In this document: positions 33,464-38,520 of the stretch, piece by piece
Layout: every line of letters starts with the position of its first letter
Numbering within the stretch: position 1 is the stretch's first letter
Notes under the pieces: model-generated
What the model saw: the letters and a program-made list of their open reading frames with translations, nothing else
What the model was told of the DNA's origin: nothing
The model's database searches: none
Position numbers and translations under genes: made by a program
Assembly: GCA_945861535.1 (NCBI GenBank)
Contig: CAMAUZ010000077.1
Span: forward strand, 1-38,520
Reading direction: 5' to 3'
Source: Akkermansia muciniphila
GTDB taxonomy: Bacteria > Verrucomicrobiota > Verrucomicrobiia > Limisphaerales > BJHT01
DNA length: 38,520 bases

Positions 33464-35002
33464 TCAGGGTTTTGCCGGGTGGGCGCGTTCGCTGGCTTTG
33501 GCGGCCGCGAGCAGGGTCTGGAGTTCCTTCACGATTTCCGGGCGCTCGAAGAATAGGTTCTTCGTTTCGCCCGGGTCGGCTTCGAGGTTGTAGAGCTGCC
33601 CCGGCGCGTCGGGTGCGGTGTCGGGCAGGATGAAGGACTTGAGGCCGGGGCTGCTCTCGTAGCGATTGCCGCCGGAGCCGGTGTGATCGAGGTATTTCCA
33701 CGGGCCGCGGCGGATGGAAAGGGTGCGCGCACCGCCGAAGGCTTGCATGAGCAGATAGGGGCGGATGGGGGCTTTGTCTTCGCTGCGCCAGGCGGGCAGC
33801 AGGTTGAAGCTGTCTTCGGCGGCGTTGTCGGGCAGGCGCGCGCCGATGATGGCGGCGACGGTCGCCATCACGTCGGTGAGGCTGGTGAGCTGCGCGCTGG
33901 TGGTGCCGGGCTTTACCCTGCCGGGCCAGCGGACGAGGAAGGGCACGCGATGGCCGCCTTCCCAACTGTCGCGCTTCACGCCGCGCCACGGGCGCGCACC
34001 GTCGTGGCCGTGGTCCGCGCGCATGTGGACGACGCTGGTGGTCTCGGGGCCGTTGTCGCTGGTGAAAATGACGAGCGTGTTGTCGGCGACGCCGAGTTTT
34101 TCCAGCGTGGTCATGAGTTCGCCGACGACCCAGTCGAGCTGATGAATGAAATCCCCGTGCGGGCCGGCGCTGGTCTTGCCTTGGAACTGCGGCGCGGCGA
34201 ACGACGGCAGATGCACCGCCTGCGCGGAGTGGAAGAGGAAGAACGGTCTGCCCGGCGACTGGCGGACGTGCTGTTCGAGGAACTCGCGGCTCTTGTTCAA
34301 AAAGACGAGGTCCACTTCCTCCATCGGGAAATTCGTGGCGATCAGCCCGGCGCGGCAGTCGTTCGCATACGGGTGATTGGGCAGCCGCGATTTGTCGAGC
34401 GGGCCGGCGGGCGGCACCGGCACGCGGTCGTTTTCGATGAAGGCGTAGAGCCAGTCGGTCGTGGGACAGCACGCCGTGCCGAAGAAACGGTCGAAGCCGT
34501 GGTCCATCGGCCCACCTTCGATGCGCCGGGAAAAATCCACGCGCTGCACGGCCTCGACACCGTTGCCGCGCACGGGCTGCCCGGCCCGGTCGAAGAACGT
34601 CAGGCCCACGTGCCACTTGCCGACGCACGCAGTGGCGTAGCCGTTGGCACGGAGCATCGCGGGCAGCGTGAGGCGTCCCGGCGCGATGAGCGACGGCCCC
34701 CCAATGCCATCGAAAACCCGGCCGCCATTCGGCACGCGGAACGCCATCTGCCCGGTCATCAAACTGTAGCGCGTGGGCGTGCAAACCGTGGCCGGACTGT
34801 GCGCGTCGGTGAACCTCATGCCGTCGCGCGCGAGCCGGTCAATGTTCGGCGTGGCGACTTTCGACCGGTCGTTGTAGCACCGCACGTCGCCATAGCCGAG
34901 GTCGTCGGCGAGGATGAGGAGGATGTTCGGTTTCTCCGCGGCGAGGGAAGGGCCGCAAAGCAACACCGAGACCGCAAGGAGAAGGCTGGTGGCGCGTGTC
35001 AT
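33464..35002 (-). CDS. Secreted arylsulfatase-type sulfatase
   Basis: The product is 512 residues with a signal peptide (1-22), the metal site DD (33-34) in LLILADDLGYGDVRCYND, and the formylglycine motif C-T-P-T-R at 74-78 (ATVCTPTRYSLMTG). The conserved K-W-H is in ATACVGKWHVGL and the second metal block is TLVIFTSDNGPET. The domain ends with YNLEADPGETKNLFFERPEI, typical of arylsulfatase A-like enzymes. Full length. It starts 7 bp downstream of a C-terminal scrap of another sulfatase, so it may have replaced part of a former tandem array. Confidence 0.94.
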   Translation of the reverse strand: MTRATSLLLAVSVLLCGPSLAAEKPNILLILADDLGYGDVRCYNDRSKVATPNIDRLARDGMRFTDAHSPATVCTPTRYSLMTGQMAFRVPNGGRVFDGIGGPSLIAPGRLTLPAMLRANGYATACVGKWHVGLTFFDRAGQPVRGNGVEAVQRVDFSRRIEGGPMDHGFDRFFGTACCPTTDWLYAFIENDRVPVPPAGPLDKSRLPNHPYANDCRAGLIATNFPMEEVDLVFLNKSREFLEQHVRQSPGRPFFLFHSAQAVHLPSFAAPQFQGKTSAGPHGDFIHQLDWVVGELMTTLEKLGVADNTLVIFTSDNGPETTSVVHMRADHGHDGARPWRGVKRDSWEGGHRVPFLVRWPGRVKPGTTSAQLTSLTDVMATVAAIIGARLPDNAAEDSFNLLPAWRSEDKAPIRPYLLMQAFGGARTLSIRRGPWKYLDHTGSGGNRYESSPGLKSFILPDTAPDAPGQLYNLEADPGETKNLFFERPEIVKELQTLLAAAKASERAHPAKP

Positions 35003-35009
35003 GGCCGCT

Positions 35010-35162
35010 TCAATCCTGTTGGTCGCCGGTTTTGAGATATTCCTTGGGCAGCGTGGCGACCCAGGCCGCCACTTTTGCGGAAAGCTTTTTCACGATGGCG
35101 GGATGCGCGGCGACGAGGTGCTTCGACGCGGCGGGGTCGGCGAGGACGAGGATGGGTTTCAT
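35010..35162 (-). pseudogene. C-terminal scrap of a sulfatase
   Basis: From the ATG at 35162 the 50 residues read MKPILVLADPAASKHLVAAH, PAIVKKLSAKVAAWVATLPKEY and end KTGDQQD. This matches the usual sulfatase tail, where a DP-x-E-x-x-N-L-A phrase is followed by a helix and a terminal proline-containing stretch. No catalytic part remains. The ATG may be chance; the frame is open 64 codons further upstream without any homology. Confidence 0.65.
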
Positions 35163-35340
35163 GGTCCCAGTTTTGAGCGGTGTGCGGTTAAGACCGCGCG
35201 TCAGCTTTGGATGGTACAGGGATTTCCGTCGGCACCCAGAACCGCCGGCAGGAGCACATTTTTTGCAAAGAGTTTTTCCAGCCGCGTTCAACCGGGTGAC
35301 TTGCGACTCTGGTTCAACCCGGCAGCCGCGACTGTGATGA

Positions 35341-35477
35341 ACCACGAAACACACGAACTACACGAAAACAAAGGCTGAAAATAAATTTCCTCTGGCTCCG
35401 ATAAACCTCACCACCGGCGCAGTCATCCCTTCGCTGCCGCGCCCTCCCGCTTCGTGTCGTTCGTGCCTTCTGTGGTT
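35341..35477. repeat. Inverted pair of 9-bp-period CACGAA repeats
   Basis: The left arm has CACGAA at 35343, 35352 and 35361 (three units, 9-bp period). The right arm has the reverse complement TTCGTG at 35451 and 35460, and a degenerate third unit (TTCTGTGG) at 35468. Both arms begin with ACCAC when read inward. The 77 bp between arms shows no gene. The unit is the widespread intergenic repeat whose translation reads N-H-E-x-H-E-x-H-E. Confidence 0.8.
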
Positions 35478-35478
35478 C

Positions 35479-35713
35479 CAACCGCTTTTTCTCAGGATGG
35501 ATCGCCGCCGTGCCCGAGGAGCCGCGCTTGATCCGGCGGCTTCGGTCTGGCGATCACGACGCCTGATTTCGGAATACCAGACCGCAGCGCGTCGGTGCTG
35601 CAGCGCCCCCACTGTTGGGGAACAAATCCCGCGCGAGCAATCGCGGTGACGCCGCCCGCTTGGCGCGTCGAGCGGTATCGGGCAGCGCCGGGCCGTGAAG
35701 ATGGGACGGCGCT
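35479..35713. other. Spacer with no recognisable gene
   Basis: No frame reads as a known protein and there is no clear terminator or promoter. With the repeat pair to the left, the whole gap from 35163 to 35713 is about 550 bp, the longest gene-free stretch in the window. Confidence 0.5.
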
Positions 35714-36967
35714 TCAACGTGTGAGACCGGCCTTCACCACCCGCATTGTCTCCGCCTGCTTTTCACGGACGAATGCCATCGCGGTCCGCACCTTCGCGAG
35801 CGCGGCCGGGTAGTCCTGGTGAATCGCCACCAGCGCCGCGGTGACATCACCCGCCGGCTGCGCATCGAGATCGAGCAGCCATTCGGGCAGGCCGATGTCC
35901 GCGAACATTCCGCGCTTCGGCCCATGCTGGAGCGAGCTCGGATGGAGAACCGGCGTGCCCATCGCCAGCGCGATGATGCAACTGTGCGGCTCGTGGCACA
36001 CGACCACGCGGGCCTTGGCGAAGACCGCCGCCGCTTCGTCCGGCAGCCAGAACGTGTCGCGCAGGACGACCTTCGCCTTCACCGCGTCTGGCAGCGGGTC
36101 GAACAGCAGGCGCCGATTGTGCGCGATCTCTTTGTCCACCTCGGGCGCGAGGACAATCTTCAGGCCGGTGTTGCGCACCCAGCGGATCATCACCTCGCGG
36201 AACTTCGCCGCGCGCGTTTCGTCGTCGCGCCGCTGTTGGTCCGTCGGGCGCTGCGGGTTCAGCGGATCGTCATTCGTCGGATGCTTCGGCGTGTTTGTGC
36301 GCAGCATGAGCGTGATGAACTCGCGGTCTTTCAGTCCCCGCGCCGCGAGCCACGCGTCCGCCTTCGCGTCATCCCGCACATCAATGCCGAAACAGCCGTC
36401 CGGCCCGAAGGCGACGTGCCGCGCCGTGATGCCCGCCTGCCGCACGGTGGCGAGCGTCTGCGTGTCGCGGCAGAAGATGAATGCGGCGGAATTGAACAGC
36501 GGCACCAGTTCCGGCCGTTTCGTGAACGTGTCGGCCTCATACGAATGGCCGTAGGCGCCCCACGGTTTGTTGAAGCGGCCGGCGACCCGCAGCATCGCCG
36601 AGAACAAGCCCGGCTTGGAATTCGCGATGAGGAGCGACGCGCGCCGCACCGCCTCGCGCAGCTCCGGCGTGCTCGGTTCGCCCTGTTCATCCACGGTTCC
36701 CTGCACGATCCGCACCGTGGGAAAACGCCGCGCGTGCAGCCGGCGCACGTCCTCGTTCAGGCTCGCCGCCCACCACGCCACGTCCGCGTCCGGCAGGTCG
36801 CGCTCGAGGATGCGCAGCGTTCCCAGCGTGTGCCCCATGTCGCCGATGTTGATCGTCTGCCAGCCGGAGTACAGCAGGATTTGCGGACGCGCCTGTTCAG
36901 CAGCGCGGGGCATCGCCAGCGGGGTGAACAGCAGGAGCAAAGCGAGGAGTGTACGACCGGGTTTCAT
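35714..36967 (-). CDS. Polysaccharide pyruvyl transferase family protein with an export signal
   Basis: From the ATG at 36967 the product is 417 residues. It matches the PF04230 family: ILLYSGWQTINIGDMGHTLG near the start, LLIANSKPGLFSAMLRVAG, WGAYGHSYE, CRDTQTLATVRQAGITARHV (the family's R-D/E-x-x-S/T block), FGPDGCFGID, and near the end VVVCHEPHSCIIALAMGTPVLH. Members transfer pyruvate from phosphoenolpyruvate to sugars of surface polysaccharides, normally in the cytoplasm. This one begins with an apparent signal peptide (RTLLALLLLFTPLAMPRAAE), which is odd for a PEP-dependent enzyme. The frame is open 29 codons upstream, through the repeat at 36983-37053. Confidence 0.82.
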   Translation of the reverse strand: MKPGRTLLALLLLFTPLAMPRAAEQARPQILLYSGWQTINIGDMGHTLGTLRILERDLPDADVAWWAASLNEDVRRLHARRFPTVRIVQGTVDEQGEPSTPELREAVRRASLLIANSKPGLFSAMLRVAGRFNKPWGAYGHSYEADTFTKRPELVPLFNSAAFIFCRDTQTLATVRQAGITARHVAFGPDGCFGIDVRDDAKADAWLAARGLKDREFITLMLRTNTPKHPTNDDPLNPQRPTDQQRRDDETRAAKFREVMIRWVRNTGLKIVLAPEVDKEIAHNRRLLFDPLPDAVKAKVVLRDTFWLPDEAAAVFAKARVVVCHEPHSCIIALAMGTPVLHPSSLQHGPKRGMFADIGLPEWLLDLDAQPAGDVTAALVAIHQDYPAALAKVRTAMAFVREKQAETMRVVKAGLTR

Positions 36968-36982
36968 GAGCGGGATCGTTGC

Positions 36983-37053
36983 TGGTAAAAGCTGGGGGGT
37001 AAAAGATAAATGCCTCGGCGAGTCCCCATCTTTTACCCCCTCATCTTTTACCA
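36983..37053. repeat. Inverted pair of GGTAAAAG tandem units, 14-bp period
   Basis: The left arm (36983-37007) has GGTAAAAG at 36984 and 36998. The right arm (37028-37053) is the near reverse complement, with two CTTTTACC units 14 bp apart. The loop is only 20 bp, so a strong hairpin is possible. It lies 16 bp upstream of the pyruvyl-transferase-like start. Confidence 0.85.
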
Positions 37054-37107
37054 TAAATTCGTGCCCCGAATTTGGCGCTGCTCAGGACGGCATCCTGCCT
37101 TTCGCCT

Positions 37108-38520
37108 TCACTGGCCCGCCCGTTTCCGGTTCACGTAATCAATCGCATCCAGCACGAACGCTTCGAGGCCTTCAGTCAGTTCGGGATGAGGACTGAAGCA
37201 GAGGACGCGTCCTTGTCCAAAGCGGCCCCGGGCAATCGCGGTGGTTCCCATCATCACGCCTGCAGGCGCACCGTTCTTGGCGATCTCCGTCTTGAAGGTG
37301 GCCATCTCCTCATAGGCTTCGATCCCCGGATGGTTGGCCGGGGCCAGCAACGGTCCCTGGGCGTAGTGGATCGGGAGTTTCTGGTTCGTCGTGCGCAAGA
37401 CCTCGCGTCCCGCCGGAGTCAGTTCGATGTCCACGGTTCCGGTGCCGCGATTCCAGTGCCGGGTATCGATGACTTTTGCGGCGAGAAGGTTGAGCGACCA
37501 GGGGTAGTGCGCGGAGGCGAGATAGGCTCCGGCGCAGATGCCAATGAAACCGCCACCTTCCCGGACAAACCCGCGGATTTTCTCGCGTCCCGGCGCCTCC
37601 AGATTCCGCCCCTGTTCGCCGCCGCTGCCGCCGGGATGAATCAAGACATCCAGACCCGTCAGCCCACCGGCACGGATTTGTTCGGCGGTCAGCTTGGTCA
37701 CCGAAACCTGCTTGAATTTGCCCAGCACGCGCAGGAGGTCGTTCACGCTGGGGCCGGCTCCTTTGTCGAGATAGACGCCGACTGCGATCGTTCCGGTTCG
37801 CTTCGACCCATCGCCAGCCGGCGGCTTTTGTTTCGTGGCGGGGAGATGGCTTTTCGCGGATGCGGTGATGGCGGCGGCCAGTTTGTCCGCCACGTCTTCG
37901 ATGGCTTGGGAGTCGCGATAGTTCGTGCCCAGCTCCAGTTGCAGGGCGTCGATGGTTCCGCCGGAACTGCTGCCGTGAATGCCGACGGTGTGGCCGCCGG
38001 AGAAGGTGGGACTCTCGGGTTCGCTCGATCCGACTTCTGGAAACACAGTGAAGCCCTGCTTGGCCAGTTGCCCAAACAGGCTCGTCTCGCCATAGACCGC
38101 CGCACGGCCAGCCTGCTTGAGCAGATGAGTGACCGTCTTGCCGTTCTGAGTGCCACGAAACACCACGCCCGGCTGCGCGGCCTGCCCGTGAATATCGAGC
38201 AACACACCGCGCCCCCATCGCGCTGTGACTTCCTTGCCAGCCGCGGTGATCGCCGCATGGTAGGCCTCGTAAGTCGCCTTTGCCTCCGCCGATTCGTAGG
38301 CATCCTGCGGGCGACGATTGGCGTCGAGGTATTTCCGGTGAGAGCGCGCAATCACCACGTAGGGCCGTTGACCCAACTTCCGCTCCAGGGCGCCGGCCAC
38401 CACGCGCACAATTTTGTGCGCACTCATCCTGCTCTCCACCGCTGTGCGCGCCCACGCGCTCTGGCACTGCCGGGCTTCCTCGACGAAGGCCAGTATCTGC
38501 GCTGGGCAGCTGAAGTCTGG
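37108..38520 (-). CDS. Fusion of an N-formylglutamate-amidohydrolase-like domain and a glutamine-amidotransferase-like (BPL_N) domain; 5' end off the window
   Basis: The frame is open to the right edge. A GTG at 38439 and an ATG four codons later are possible starts, but in-frame sequence before them (PDFSCPAQILAFVEEARQC) also looks coding, so the start is probably outside. The first ~215 residues resemble N-formylglutamate amidohydrolases: VVIARSHRKYLDANRRPQDA, GVLLDIHGQAAQPGVVFRGT, GIHGSSSGGTIDALQLELG. The last ~220 resemble BPL_N/type 1 glutamine amidotransferases: GLDVLIHPGGSGGEQGRNLE, FVREGGGFIGICAGAYLAS (with the Cys nucleophile in GICAG), and the late His in CFSPHPELTEGLE. Substrates are unknown; hydrolysis of a peptide- or amide-like bond is inference. 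Confidence 0.8.
   Translation of the reverse strand, partial: PDFSCPAQILAFVEEARQCQSAWARTAVESRMSAHKIVRVVAGALERKLGQRPYVVIARSHRKYLDANRRPQDAYESAEAKATYEAYHAAITAAGKEVTARWGRGVLLDIHGQAAQPGVVFRGTQNGKTVTHLLKQAGRAAVYGETSLFGQLAKQGFTVFPEVGSSEPESPTFSGGHTVGIHGSSSGGTIDALQLELGTNYRDSQAIEDVADKLAAAITASAKSHLPATKQKPPAGDGSKRTGTIAVGVYLDKGAGPSVNDLLRVLGKFKQVSVTKLTAEQIRAGGLTGLDVLIHPGGSGGEQGRNLEAPGREKIRGFVREGGGFIGICAGAYLASAHYPWSLNLLAAKVIDTRHWNRGTGTVDIELTPAGREVLRTTNQKLPIHYAQGPLLAPANHPGIEAYEEMATFKTEIAKNGAPAGVMMGTTAIARGRFGQGRVLCFSPHPELTEGLEAFVLDAIDYVNRKRAGQ

Noticed and set aside
35341-35477. CRISPR-like array
   Set aside because: The units are 6-9 bp without spacers of constant size, and the arms are inverted, so it is not a CRISPR.
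31402-36988. Plus-strand frames of 494, 450 and 389 codons
   Set aside because: They are antisense to the Schlafen, sulfatase and pyruvyl-transferase-like genes.

Overview
The window is 38.5 kb of GC-rich bacterial chromosome. Every gene I can support lies on the minus strand; the long plus-strand open frames are shadows. The gene content points to Verrucomicrobiota, or less likely Planctomycetota: several secreted sulfatases, planctomycete-type cytochrome c proteins (PSCyt1/DUF1549/DUF1553 and the DUF1587-1592-1588-1585 type), their DUF1501 and DUF1552 partners, a FecR protein paired with an ECF sigma factor, a secreted GH16 enzyme, and short A/G-rich intergenic repeats. No rRNA, tRNA or CRISPR was seen.

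Layout, left to right (transcription runs right to left). 1-5.2 kb: a sulfatase cut by the window edge, a di-haem cytochrome remnant, a small exported duplicated-repeat protein, an FAD-dependent oxidoreductase, a frameshifted exported protein, and a lactonase-family gene split by one in-frame TAA. 5.3-13.1 kb: a secreted beta-propeller protein with a CBM9-like end, a GH16 endo-glycanase, a FecR-type membrane protein that also ends in a CBM9-like domain, and its ECF sigma factor. This looks like a polysaccharide-sensing and degrading block. 13.3-22.6 kb: a sulfatase, DUF1552/DUF1501 debris, an overlapping DUF1549/DUF1553 plus DUF1501 pair, an esterase remnant, an exported protein of unknown role, and a squalene-cyclase-like protein with one haem motif. 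22.7-23.8 kb: a debris field with a Y1 transposase and a sulfatase remnant, both carrying nonsense codons. 23.8-28.6 kb: a DUF1552 plus cytochrome pair that normally sit together, here separated by a 1.05 kb repeat-bounded cassette carrying a GxxExxY (PD-(D/E)XK-like) gene. 28.7-29.5 kb: deoC. 29.6-33.3 kb: a decayed restriction/defence locus (RhuM, two methylase remnants, a Schlafen AlbA_2 ATPase). 33.5-38.5 kb: another sulfatase and a sulfatase C-terminal scrap, a pyruvyl-transferase-like exported protein, and an N-formylglutamate-amidohydrolase-like/glutamine-amidotransferase-like fusion that runs off the right edge.

Two themes stand out. First, about a third of the recognisable genes are broken or partial. 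Second, the spacers hold several unrelated families of short tandem units, often paired as inverted copies. Three of the families share the same 14-bp period, and one of them bounds the GxxExxY gene on both sides. That cassette is the best candidate for an undescribed system in the window.
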